From positions 269,001-333,000 of the forward strand of contig PUQB01000009.1 of assembly GCA_003024785.1 (NCBI GenBank): a stretch of DNA of 64,000 nt. The letters are read 5' to 3'. The notes under the pieces were generated by a model. It did not search any database, was not told the origin of the DNA, and saw only the letters and a program-made list of their open reading frames with translations. The stretch is from Selaginella tamariscina. Lineage: Eukaryota; Streptophyta; Lycopodiopsida; Selaginellales; Selaginellaceae. The position numbers and the translations under genes were made by a program. Position 1 is the first letter of the stretch. Each line of letters starts with the position of its first letter. This document shows, in pieces, positions 35,641 through 46,325 of the stretch.

Positions 35641-37107
35641 ATGGTCATATTAGTAGGTAACTAACAAGGAGTCTGTAGGATGTACCAAGATGGGTAGATC
35701 GATACCCAAAGAAGTGTTGGAGTTTAAAGAGAAATTACGACGGAAGAAGAAATTTGCGGCTTTTCATAGACTTCGAAGCAAGTATTTAACATGATTAGGA
35801 CAACTATTGTAGAGACGGAAGAACACCCAACAAAGACAGCATGAGAATGGATCTACTACATCTAGTAGTAAGTGAATGGATGATTACCGATGTATTGTCA
35901 ATGATATGAAGAGATAAGGCAAAGACAACAATGAGAGCGCAAGGAGCGATACATACAACCAAAGTAGTAATTGAGACCCGAAAAAGGTTGGAGGAAAGTG
36001 AAGAATTAGAGGAGGAGGAGCAATTTGAAGCACGAAGAGAAGAGCAACAGTAGACAAAGTACGACGAGGTTACTGAGGAAGAGGATAGCAACTAGGAAAA
36101 CTATGACAACAAAAAACACATACCACGCAGAATATTGGGATCTGTTGACAATTGAAACACCTGAGAAGATGGGAAACTAATAATTACGGGAAAAGTAGTG
36201 CCATCTACCTTTTTTAGGCTTGGAGAAAGAGTATACGAATCACCATATTTAGCAATTTGAAAAAGGCGTGTGAAGCTAACGAAATTACGGATGAAAACGA
36301 GAAGCCCCGAATATTCCCATTTACACTGAAGGGAGATGCTAATGATTGGTATTACGAGAATGCCATCACAATGATAAGTACGATACACTACTTGCACTAT
36401 TTAGGGACTACTATGTATTAAAGTATCACAAATGAGATCCAACAGTCCGACTATAGGAATTACGGCAAGGTCCTATGGAGGCGGTGGAAGACTACACGCG
36501 CAAATTCTGTGGGGTGGGAGATTCAGTGATAAATTGGCAAGAAATGGTATATCAACGGACTACGGACAACTTATAGCTTCAAGTATGATTGATAAACCAC
36601 ATGACTTAACAGATGCAATAAAAGAGGTTAAGCAAATTGAAATACTGATACCACCAAGATACAAAGATGGTGATGAATGAGATCAAGAAGGCAACACCGG
36701 AAGGAGAATGAGATACAGGAAGATCCAGAGTAGTATTTTGTACAACATGCAAGAATAAAGGACATAATGCTTCTGAATGTAAGTACCAAGTGTCAGATGT
36801 ATGGAGGAATAGGTCATGAAGCAAGGCAATGCGAAGTCGAGATATAAACCTCACCAATGATTGGACGCATTGAAGGCTACCCACCACACACCACCAGATG
36901 GGACAACACGAGGAATACGAACCCATATGACTATCCACAATCTCGAAATACCAACCCATACCAGGCAATATAACGGGGAACAAAGAAATGGCATGGAAGA
37001 GATTTCCTTGTGAACTAGGGGCATTTTAACCGACAAAGCAATAATACAGAGATAATTCAAGGAGGACAACCTCTATTACTAGCCCCAGCACAAGGCGGAC
37101 TATCTTT
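35641..37107 (+). pseudogene. gag: gag of element D, first part with two zinc knuckles
   Basis: A long degraded coding region with Glu-rich stretches around 35980-36090 and a readable frame at 36432-36680. Near 36735-36780 there is FCTTCKNKGHNASECK, a full CX2CX4HX4C knuckle. Just after it KCQMYGGIGHEARQCE is a second knuckle with Tyr in place of the second Cys. Element C is inserted shortly after; gag resumes at 41800. Confidence 0.78.
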
Positions 37108-37112
37108 ATTGC

Positions 37113-37685
37113 TGTCAAGCCACAATCCAGGAAACAGGAAGTGCAGGATTCCAAGAGTAGGAAGGCTTGACTCAGAGCAGGATAGGAAACAAGACAGGAA
37201 CTAGGAAGGAGCAAGACAAGACGCAGGACAGGATCCAGGAGCTAAACAACAGGATAGGACCCGGGAGCAAGACAGGAAGGCGCAGGCCGGATCCAGGAAC
37301 AAGACAGGAGCAAGACAGGATCCGGGAGCAAGACAGGAGCAGGAGGCAAAGAGTAAACAAACAAGGAATAAGAATATATCGTAGAATGACTGGTGTTGAT
37401 AGTAACTGATTGTACAACAATTAGGTCGGAGCTTTTATGCTCACAACTCCAAGCTAATCTAGTCATGAGTCTAATCTAGTCATGAGCTAGAATAGTGTCC
37501 CTTATCCTCTAGGCATATCATGTAGCATATCCTATAGGCATATCCTATAAGAATATCCTATAGGTATATCCTGTAGGAAATATCCTGCAGGCATATCCTG
37601 TAACCCGTATCCTGTATCCGAAATCCTGCATCCTGTATCCTGTATCCGGAATCCTGTATCTTGCATCCTGTATCGGGTTGTGACA
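37113..37685 (-). repeat. 3' LTR of element C
   Basis: Same termini as the 5' LTR; on the minus strand it follows the purine tract AGGGAGGAGGTGC. It is shorter by about 30 bp because of repeat-number differences. Confidence 0.95.
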
Positions 37686-37696
37686 GCACCTCCTCC

Positions 37697-38137
37697 CTAA
37701 GGACGAGTTCCACGAGTCTTAAGACCTGGTTTAGCAGGATAATGCCGATGGAAGGCAGCAACTTTGGAAGAAAGCATGGAGTAAGTTGGATGCAGGTTCC
37801 CAAGTGCGATCGGTAGGCAAATAACCTTTCCAATCCACCAAGTATTGAAGTTGGCGGCGATGAAGACGAGAATCAAGGATGGCTGCAACTTCGTACTCAG
37901 GTTCACCAGCAATGACCACAGGAGGGGAGGAGAAGAAGCACGACCAGGAAGAGAAGAAGGATGATACGGCTCCAACAAGGAGGTGTGAAACACAGGATGA
38001 AGTTTCACCGTGGATGGTAACTCGAGTCGGAAAGCTACAGGATTTACCTCCGCCACGATCCTGTAAGGGCCCAATCGTTGAAAATCCAACTTAGAAGAAG
38101 GCCTGTTGGTGCGAATGTGTCGACGAAGAAGCCACAC
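37697..38137 (-). pseudogene. C-terminal region and chromodomain of element C
   Basis: [40 protein letters not shown], then in a shifted frame (37919-37731) [20 protein letters not shown] and [20 protein letters not shown], a complete chromodomain. The first frame runs on to a stop near the purine tract of the 3' LTR. Confidence 0.88.
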
Positions 38138-38987
38138 GAGATCACCAATCTTGTATGCAGGTGCCGGCTGACGGTGAGCATCAGCATGATGCTTGTACCG
38201 TTCCTGTGCCTGCTGAAGGTGAACCTGGAGATCATCCTGTACCTGCCGAAGATGCTGAAGACGATCCTGTACTGCAGGAGCGGAAGAAGGAGAAGCGGGA
38301 GGAGCAAGTCAAAACGTGGATGGTGGCCTGTAAGAGCAAAGAAAGGTGTCTGTCCTGTAGATGCGTGAACGGAGTTGTTGTAGGCAAACTCCGCCATTGG
38401 AAGAAGGTCCAACCAGTTGTCCTGCTGGTAACTGATGAAGCAACGAAGATACTGTTCTAAGGTCTGAATTGTGCGTTCGGACTGCCCATCGGTTTTGGGT
38501 GATATCCTGAAGAAAGATCCGCTTTAACCTGTAGACTCCGAAGAAGCTCTCGCCAAAACTTGGACATGAATTGTGGACCTCGATCGGAAACAATGCTCTC
38601 AGGAAGACCATGGTGTCGGAACACTTCGCGGATCACCAACTCAGCAGTTGTCTGGCCTGTAGCAGTCTTGTTACATGGTAGGAAATGAGCCTGTTTGGTG
38701 AAACGGTCAACCACCACAAGAACTGCATCAATCCGCGAGAAGGAGGAAGATCTGTGAGGAAATCCATAGAAATGGATCTCCAAGGAGCAGAAGGAACAGG
38801 AAGAGGACGAAGAAGACCAGAGGGTGCATGACGAGGCATCTTCGACCTGTACAGTGTCACAACTCCGTACAAACCTTTCCACAAAACCTCGCAACCCAGG
38901 CCACCAATAGTTGCGAGTCACCAACTCAACTGTCTTGGCCACACCAAAATGTCCTGTAGCCGGGGTATCATGACAATCCTGTACCAC
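38044..38987 (-). pseudogene. int: integrase of element C
   Basis: [20 protein letters not shown] and [20 protein letters not shown] (the CxxC is lost by a frame change), then [40 protein letters not shown], and after a break [20 protein letters not shown]. The part around the Glu is frameshifted (38457-38500). Frames: 38987-38457 and 38412-38044. Confidence 0.9.
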
Positions 38988-39189
38988 ACGAGTCCTGCAA
39001 ACACCAACAGGAACGTACAGGAGACCTTCCCGGTACAGGAGTCCGTCCTGTATGGCAAACAGCGTTAGTCTGAACGGGAACTGGAGGAAGAGGAGCTTGC
39101 AATGTCAGGACTAATGTGTGAGAACACATTCCTTGCCAAATCGTCTGTAGCCAACTGCGAACGGATGTCCTGTAGAAGTGTTGAATCTG

Positions 39190-39232
39190 CTGGAGCCTGA
39201 TGAACCTGTAGTGCTGATGAACGGAAAGAGGT
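39190..39232 (-). other. deletion junction replacing RT/RNase H in element C
   Basis: The frame passes directly from the repeat spacer (PPRQDSPLSVHQ) into the linker that in element B lies after RNase H (FIRLQQIQHFYRTSVRSWLQ, compare about 33255-33320). About 1.9 kb of B sequence (roughly 31340-33250) has no counterpart here. Confidence 0.87.
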
Positions 39233-39610
39233 GAATCCTGTCGAGGAGGAACCTTCGACACTAATACAGGATTGGAAGAACCCTGTACAGGAATCCGCGA
39301 CCTTAGAGGAATGGAGAAAGCCTGCGGATGTGCTGAGGAACTGACATGAGGTGAATCTTGCCGAGGAAGAGTCTTCAACACTGATACAGGATTGGAAGAA
39401 CCCTGTACAGGAATCCGCGAACTTACAGGAGTGGAGAAAGCCTGCGGATGTGCTGAGGAACCAACAGGAGGTGGATCCTGTTGAGGAGGAACTTTCGACA
39501 CTGATACAGGATTGGAAGAACCCTGTACAGGAATCCGCAAACTTACAGGAGTGGAGAGAGCCTGCGGATGTGCTGAGGAGCTGACATGAGGTGAATCCTG
39601 TCGAGGAGGA
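39230..39610 (-). repeat. in-frame tandem repeat, about three units of 120 bp (40 aa)
   Basis: The spacer after the protease repeats a 40-residue unit of the form PPRQDSPHVSSSAHPQALST followed by PVSLRIPVQGSSNPVSV. Three full units and partial ends are visible, all in frame. Two slightly different unit types alternate (LKTPPRQD and SKVPPQQD). Degraded copies are present at 31310-31560 in element B. Confidence 0.9.
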
Positions 39611-39729
39611 GTCTTCAACACTGATACAGGAACAGGCACAGTCAATCCTGTAGCTTGTACTGCCTCAGACACCAAGGATGTATCCTGCACGCAGGAAGGT
39701 ACAGGATTGATCTTGGCTGCTGGAGAGGA

Positions 39730-40199
39730 AAACGTGAGCGTCCTAGACCTCCAGTCGATCTGCGGATTTGCAACAAACAACCATGGCATGCCAAAAATGA
39801 TGGGAGTCGACCGAGTCTTGATCAAGTTGAAGGAAATCGAACAGTTGAATGCGCCATGACTGCAAGAGAGAGGTGTGGTAGCGTGGGTAACTGCGCCAGA
39901 AGCAATCAAACGACCATCGGCCACCTCTACAGGAACTGCACGCTTCAACTTCACCACCGGAATGCCATGCTGAGCTGCAAAAGTGTCATCCATGAAACAT
40001 GCATTTGCACCAGTGTCTAACAGGGCAAACTCCTTGAGCTCTCGGTTATTGAGGCGAATGTATACAGGAAACTTGAGTGATGAAATGGTATGAGCAACAC
40101 CAATGGAGCCTGCACTTACGTCCAACTTCGCGGCTCCTAGACGGAGTGGACATTGAACTTCGGCTTCAACTTCGCACGTCTTGAACTTCTTGGCTTTAG
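39730..40199 (-). pseudogene. pr: protease of element C
   Basis: In the same open frame as the zinc knuckle: FALLDTGANACFMDDTF with the catalytic Asp-Thr-Gly near 40017, RAVPVEVADGRLIASGAVTH and PIIFGMPWLFVANPQIDW. It belongs to the 555-codon frame 40635-38968, so Gag end and protease are still fused and open. Confidence 0.9.
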
Positions 40200-41099
40200 C
40201 AGGACATTCCGCCACCTTGTGTCCTACTTCACCACAATACAAGCATAAGTTCTCACTACGACGGCGTTGCTTTTCCGCAGCTGAAAGTGGACCACGCTTG
40301 TATTTCTCAACCTCCATAGGGACTACTCCAGAAGGTGTCACAGGAACATGTGCTACAGCTGCAGGATTGACTTGCAGGAACTGCTGACGAGATTTTTCCT
40401 GACGACGTTCGAACAAACGGTTGTCACAGCGAACGGCCTGTTGGATGATCTCTGCTAAGGTTTGGGCATCCGGTAACGTAAGGAGAAGGTCCTTCACGTC
40501 ATCCCTCAACCCAAAACGGAAATGTTCGATCAATGCAGTCTCTCCCATGGAACGTTCGTGCAAAGTTGTTGAAATTCGGATGCATAAACAGAAACTGGTC
40601 GGGATCCTTGTGTGAGCTTGCGTAACTTCGTGCATGCGGAATGGTACTTATCAGGATCTCCAAAGCAGGCTTCAAAGGCAGCCACGAATCCTTCAAAGTA
40701 TTCCATCAATGGGTCGTCACGCTCCAGCAAAGGAGCAACCCAAGCTCGTGGAGATCCACTTAGTAAGGATGCCAAAAGGCCAACCTTTTGTGCATCAGTC
40801 GAGTAGCGGCGTGGTTGCATGCGGATCAAGAGCCGGATCTGATTCAGGAAACCTTGGAAATCGGCACGGTTGCCACTGAACTTTTCTGGCATGCTGATCT
40901 TCGGCTCCGAAGAAAAGTTCGATGAAGAAGGAACCACTGATGCCTGAGAGAGAGCCTGCGCAGCAGCCTTGGAGGATGCATCAGCAGCTGCATGTGCCGC
41001 ATGGGTGGAGCCTTGCAGATCGGTGACCACTTGGCGCAAAGTGGCCAGCTCATGAAGCAACATTTGGTGCTCGCGTTGAATCTGCTCAAAAACGGCCAT
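40200..41099 (-). pseudogene. gag: gag of element C
   Basis: Starts at 41099 (MAVFEQIQREHQMLLHELAT) with an Ala-rich stretch, then PEKFSGNRADFQGFLNQIRL, GSPRAWVAPLLERDDPL and SVYASEFQQLCTNVPWE, the capsid domain. One frameshift near 40545 moves it to the frame that continues through FGLRDDVKDLLLTLPDAQTL to the zinc knuckle CLYCGEVGHKVAECP near 40200-40250. Best-preserved gag in the window. Confidence 0.9.
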
Positions 41100-41177
41100 G
41101 ATCTATGAAAGAAAAAAGGAGGAAAATGAAGGAAAAGAATCAAGAAAAAGGTAGCTGGAAAACGGAGAACTATGAAG

Positions 41178-41190
41178 CAGTTACTATCAA
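41178..41190 (-). other. putative self-priming site of element C
   Basis: Reads TTGATAGTAACTG on the minus strand directly after the 5' LTR. It is perfectly complementary over 13 nt to the LTR site at 41488-41500 (CAGTTACTATCAA on the minus strand), which lies just downstream of a CATAAAAG box. Same arrangement as in element B. Confidence 0.65.
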
Positions 41191-41191
41191 A

Positions 41192-41794
41192 TGTCAAGCC
41201 ACGATCCAGGAAACAGGAAGTGAGCAGGATTCCAAGAGTAGGAAGGCTTGACTCAGGAGCAGGATAGGAAACAAGACAGGAACTAAGAACTCAGGAGCAA
41301 GACAAGACACAGGACAGGATCCAGGAGCTAGACAGGAACAGGATAGGACCCGGGAGCAAGACAGGAAGGTGCAGGGCCGGATCCAGGAACAAGACAGGAG
41401 CAAGACAGGATCCGGGAGCAAGACAGGAGCAGGAGGTAAAGAGTAAGACAAGAACAAGGAACAAGAATAATCGTAGAATGACTGGTGTTGATAGTAACTG
41501 ATTGTACAACAATTAGGTCGGAGCTTTTATGCTCACAACTCCAAGCTAATCTAGTCATGAGTCTAATCTAGTCATGAGTCTAATCTAGTCATGAGCTAAG
41601 AATAGTGTCCCTTATCCTCTAGGCATATCCTGTAGCATATCCTATAGGCATATCCTATAAGAATATCCTATAGGTATATCCTGTAGGAATATCCTACAGG
41701 CATATCCTGTAACCCGTATCCTGTATCCGAAATCCTGCATCCTGTATCCTGTATCCGGAATCCTGTATCCTGCATCCTGTATCGGGTTGTGACA
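41192..41794 (-). repeat. 5' LTR of element C
   Basis: On the minus strand TGTCACAACCCGATACAGGA to GTGGCTTGACA. Rich in ATCCTGTA/CAGGATA motifs. Contains a short direct triplication of CTAATCTAGTCATGAG near 41551-41598. Confidence 0.95.
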
Positions 41795-41799
41795 ATTGC

Positions 41800-42055
41800 C
41801 ACCAATACCACCTCCACCAACATTATGTGGTCCAAATCCAAATGTGACATGTTTTAGATGCGGAGAGAAAGAACATTATTTCACTAAATGTAATAGACTC
41901 AACAATGTTCGATGCTACACGTGTGGAGAGATGGGACATTATTCAATGGAGTGTCCACAATGCAAATTTAACACTGGAGCACCATCCACAGAACCAGCAA
42001 CACAAAGGATTGAAGTCCAACAAGAAGATGATCAAAAGGATGACCATGAAGAGTA
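41800..42055 (+). pseudogene. gag: gag of element D, second part with two more zinc knuckles
   Basis: An 86-codon frame starting PPIPPPPTLCGPNPN holds two intact CCHC motifs, CFRCGEKEHYFTKC and CYTCGEMGHYSMEC, followed by CPQC. Together with the first part, the D gag has four knuckles; typical plant gypsy gag has one or two. Confidence 0.87.
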
Positions 42056-42343
42056 ACATCTCGAATGCAAATGGGAAGAAGATACAGAATTACCCTCAAC
42101 AGAAACATATGCAGTAACATGGGATAAATGAGTATGAGTAGAACCACAATACGCAAAAATTGGGAAAAAGAAAAAACTACAATACAAAGAGTGGCGGATC
42201 AAATTCAGAAAATACAGCAAGAAGAAAAGCAGGATCCTATACCTAATGAAGCAAGCGTGCAGTCCACTTCAATAGTACCACTTGGAGATCATATTGTCGC
42301 CATCATCTTGCAATAACATGTCCAGTTAACTATAGGAGAGTTA

Positions 42344-42780
42344 TTGATATTAGCACCATTTTTACGAACACAAATAACTAATGCTTTAGACATAAGCAAT
42401 ATTCAACATGATACTAGTCAAATCGAAGTGAATACGACTGAAGTTCTTAGAGATGAAAATAATTGGGATGAAGAGGTGCCAATGATTACCGCTCGTGTCG
42501 GCAAAAACAACATTCAGAACATACCCATTGATAGGGGCTTGGGAGTCAACATTATTAAAAAGCATACTTGCAAATGCGCCATTCTTGGTACGAATGGCTG
42601 ATCAAAGGAAAGTACAACCTATTGGTATAATTAGATCTGTATGTATAGAAATTGCAGGGATCAAGTTTAAGGTGTCTTTAGTCGTACTACGTATCGAGCA
42701 GACAAGCAAACCATACCAAATTTTATTCGGAAGACCCTGGCTAAAGACGCCAAAGTACAACATATTGGGAAAACGATGAA
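42344..42780 (+). pseudogene. pr: retropepsin-like protease region of element D
   Basis: Readable as QIEVNTTEVLRDE, VPMITARVGKNNIQNIPIDR and GLGVNIIKK, then in a second frame VCIEIAGIKFKVSLVVLRIE and ILFGRPWLK. The active site, normally D-(S/T/G)-G-S/A, is degraded to IDRGLG, while the ILGRPWL-type C-terminal mark is kept. Confidence 0.72.
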
Positions 42781-43128
42781 ATGGTACTGTATAAGCATGG
42801 ACAAGAAGTAGTCATTAGAACACAACAGAAGAAGCCAATTGAATGATCAACCCGACCATTACGAATGGAAGATTTTGACTGGCATTATGGTTTGAACACG
42901 GAAGAAGAAAAAGTCCTATTCAGTAGCAACTCGAAACTCGTAGAGATAGCACAAGCTAATTTATATCAAATGACAACAGAGGACGAGAGCAAAGAAATTA
43001 TGACCACAAATGACCAACAGCAACAACATATGGACATTCTTGGATTAACATACAAGTTCAAACAACCCACACAACAACAACTGCAATTTGAAACAGAGCA
43101 CGAACAACTAGCAAGGACTCAATAGAGA

Positions 43129-44038
43129 TTGGAAATTACGACTAATGGGAAGATTAAAGAAGTAGAAGTTAAAACAAGTAAATACAAACCACACAAAGTA
43201 CAAATAACAATCGACCTCGAACCTGAATACCAAAAGCAATTGATAAATGTACTACGTCAAAATGTTGATGTCTTTGCTTGGAGTTACAAAGATCTCAAGG
43301 GAGTTCCACCAACAATCTGTACACACAAGATAGAATTACTACCCCATGTAATACCCAAGAAACAGTAAGCTTACCATATGAACCCAACATTCCTGGCAAA
43401 AGTTAAAGAAGAAGTGGACAAGTTGTTACAAGCCGGATTAATTTATCCAATCGAAAACCCACAATGGTTATCATCAATTGTTGTGGTACCAAAGAAGAAC
43501 GGCAAATTGCGTATCTGTGTCAATTATACGAAATTGTAAGAAATTGAATGATGAAACTAAGCGGGATACGTACCCAATACCCTTCATCGAAGAGTTATTG
43601 GATACGGTAGCAAGACATGACATGTATTCCTTTCTAGACGGATTTTCAGGATACAACCAAGTACAAGTGGACCCAGTAAATCAATCAAAAACAGCATTCA
43701 TTAGTCCTTGGGGTACATATGCGTATCGCGTTATGCCTTTTGGGTTATGTAATGCGCCATTCACTTTCTAGTAGTTGGTTAGTGAAACATTCCGCGATTA
43801 TCTGACAATATTTATGAAGGTTTTCCTAGATGATTTTAGCATTTATGGCACAAAAGACAATCATTTGGATTGTTTAGCGAAGTGTTTTGGGAAGTGTCGA
43901 TTGAACAATATAGCTCTTAATTTGGAGAAGTGTGTATTTTTTGTAAAATTAAGAGTGCTACTGGGGCATATTATATGCAAAGATGGAATAATGGTGGACC
44001 AAGATAAAGTCAAAGTAATACAAACAATGCAACTTCCT
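43129..44038 (+). pseudogene. rt: reverse transcriptase of element D, main part
   Basis: VDVFAWSYKDLKGVPPTICT, then MNPTFLAKVKEEVDKLLQAG, VVVPKKNGKLRICVNY, LLDTVARHDMYSFLDGFSGY, FISPWGTYAYRVMPFGLCNA and the catalytic FLDDFSIYG near 43825. Two stops and a frame change lie inside. It is cut at MQLP by the block at 44039-44725 and continues with STTHEDVSGIR. Confidence 0.9.
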
Positions 44039-44725
44039 TGGTCGTCGGGGACTTCGCAGGCCAGATGTGGTGCTACTTAGGAAGCCTCGGTGGTCGCCAG
44101 GACGCTGTGGATAGAGTCTAACCCTGGGGGTCCGAGCCGGCAAGCCAGCCTTACCTCGAGAATACTAGAAGGTGCTAAATGGCCTTTACCAGAACGCCAC
44201 GAGGGTCCATGTACATGGATGGGGGGAGTTCTCCTGGGGTACCGATGTGTCGATTAGCAGAGTGCATTATTGGGCCTAGGAGCGGAGCAAGAGGAGCATC
44301 ACTGGTAAGATGGTGAACAGAAGGAGCATATGGTTATATATACAGTGCCTGATTGAGTACAAACTACCTCCGACATGGGAGCAAGACACAAGACGCAGAC
44401 TTCCTAACCAAAAAAACCCCGTCCCACTACCAGCCTTCTTGCTTATATAGTGGGTCACCTAGCGCTAGACCCTAGGTACAGGTGGCACTTTCTTACTAGT
44501 CTACCACCCTATGATAGAGTCTTGTCTGTCTCATTTATGCGCCTCCCTCACGCGTGTTGTCCTGCGTACCCTGGGTAGTTGATCCGGACGATCGGATCTA
44601 CGCCCAGTTAAGCTGCCACCTGACATCTGTCACCATCAATCCTTACATGCGATACCTTCCTTACCCAGCGCTTCGTCCCGTTGCTCGTCCGCGCCGGTTG
44701 GTAGTTTGACGGTGTCAGACCACCA
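44039..44725 (-). mobile_element. GC-rich solo-LTR-like insertion in the RT of element D
   Basis: 687 bp that interrupt D's RT between MQLP and STTHEDV. On the minus strand it runs from TGGTGGTCTGACACC to GGGGACGACCA, so it has TG...CA ends and a short imperfect inverted terminal repeat. CTATATAAG on the minus strand near 44440 could be its promoter. Base composition is much richer in GC than its surroundings. No target duplication was found, and no other copy is in the window. Confidence 0.65.
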
Positions 44726-45310
44726 TCAACCACTCATGAAGATGTAAGCGGAATACGATGACTACTTGGTAAAATGGGATATCATCTGCGTTTTATAAAA
44801 AATTATGCACAATTAACCATGCTATTAAGAAAAGGACAACCATTCATATAGAACCTGCAATGCGAACAAGGCTTTCACACGTTGAAACAAGCATTAATGA
44901 AGGCCCCTATACTAGCTAGCCCAAATTGGAAACAAGAATTTCATCTGCAAGTGGACGCATCGTCATACGCCATCAGATGCATATTAACACAAACACAGGA
45001 AGATGAAAAAGATCGTCCGTTATATTACACGAGTCGATAGTTAGCACCTGCAAAAGAGAGCTACACAATTACGGAGAAAGAAGCACTCGGAATGGTCTAT
45101 GCAGCCAAGAAATTTCAACATTATCTGTTAACAAATAAGGTCAAATTCATTGTAGATCATCAAGCACTTATACATTTATTGAGTAAGACGAAGCTTGAAG
45201 GAAGGTTAGTACAATGGTTCTTATTATTGCAAGAGTTCAATTTTTAGATCATTCACAAACTAGGCAAGCTACACCAACAAGCAGATTTCTTGAGCCGTAT
45301 TACGAATGAG
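44726..45310 (+). pseudogene. RT end and RNase H of element D
   Basis: Resumes with STTHEDVSGIR and LLGKMGYHLRFIKNYAQL, then FHLQVDASSYAIRCILTQ, YYTSR-LAPAKESYTITEKE, and FIVDHQALIHLLSKTK. These are RNase H landmarks. Stop codons interrupt, including one in place of a residue after YYTSR. Confidence 0.85.
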
Positions 45311-45479
45311 GTAGACGATGTGGGCGTTAATGATGAACTACAAGATGTAAGTTTATTTCAAATACAACAAGAACAACCAAAACGATACTATCACCAAGGA
45401 TATATATAAGATATTGAACACTTTCTAACTACCGGACTAGCACCAGACAAATATGCATCAACACAACAATGCAAACAAC

Positions 45480-46325
45480 TCGTCTTACGATCCAAATCGT
45501 ACTGCATGATATCAGGCATACTATACAAGAAGGGAAGGGATGAAGTCTTAAAGAGATGTGTACCAATGGAGGAAGTTCAACTCATATTACGAGAAGCTCA
45601 CTCAGGAGAACACGGTGGACACTTTGCAAGAATGTTAATAGCACACAAAATTCTATAATCCAGATTATGGTGGCCGACATTATTCAAAGATGCTATAGAA
45701 TATTACCAGAAATGTTTGAAATGTAATGAACATCAACCAGCTCCACATCATCAAGTTCAGCCACTACGTCCAACAGAACCATTAGCCCCATTTATGAAAT
45801 GGGGAATGGATTTTATGGAACCAATCAATCCTAAAAGCAACAAGAGGAATCAATATATATTGGTACTGACAGATTACGTTACTAAATAGGCAAAAGCTAT
45901 TACACTATGAGATTGCCACACAACACGCATCACAAAGTTTATCTACGAGAATATTATAGTACAATTTGGTGCTCCTATGGAACTTATCAGTGACTAGGGA
46001 ACTCATTTTGTCAACAACGTCATCAAAGTCCTTTATACTAAGTACTTAGTGAAACATTATGTCTCCACGTCCACAAGGCAATGGACAGGCAGAAGCTACC
46101 AACAAAATATTGAAAACCGTATTAACTAAAATATTCAACACAAATCGCAAGAACTGGGATGAAAAACTCACTTCCGCATTATGGACATACCGTACTACAT
46201 ATAAAGTGGCGACAAAGTTTACACCGTTTCAACTAACATATGGATTAGAAGCAATTACACCCATTGAATATATCATACCATCATTACGAATGGCACTCAA
46301 ATACAATATTGGCAAACCACAATAA
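45480..46325 (+). pseudogene. int: integrase of element D
   Basis: Zinc part HSGEHGGHFARML and CLKCNEHQ; core KWGMDFMEPINPKS with the first Asp, LISD-GTHFVNN with the second (followed by a stop), and PQGNGQAEATNKIL with the Glu. The frame 46059-46325 continues with WDEKLTSALWTYRTTYK and FTPFQLTYGLEAITPIEY, a strong family signature. Confidence 0.9.

Larger units (their letters stand above)
37113..41794 (-). mobile_element. chromovirus C, deletion derivative of the B family, nested in D gag
   Basis: Minus strand. LTRs 41192-41794 (5') and 37113-37685 (3'), flanked by a perfect 5-bp duplication ATTGC (37108-37112 and 41795-41799). It has gag, protease, a Pro-rich repeat spacer, integrase and chromodomain, but lacks RT and RNase H. 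It must have been copied in trans if the deletion came before insertion. Confidence 0.95.

Noticed and set aside
44039..44725. Assembly artefact or contaminant because of GC content
   Set aside because: It has TG...CA ends and splits a reading frame that resumes at once on the other side, as expected for an insertion.
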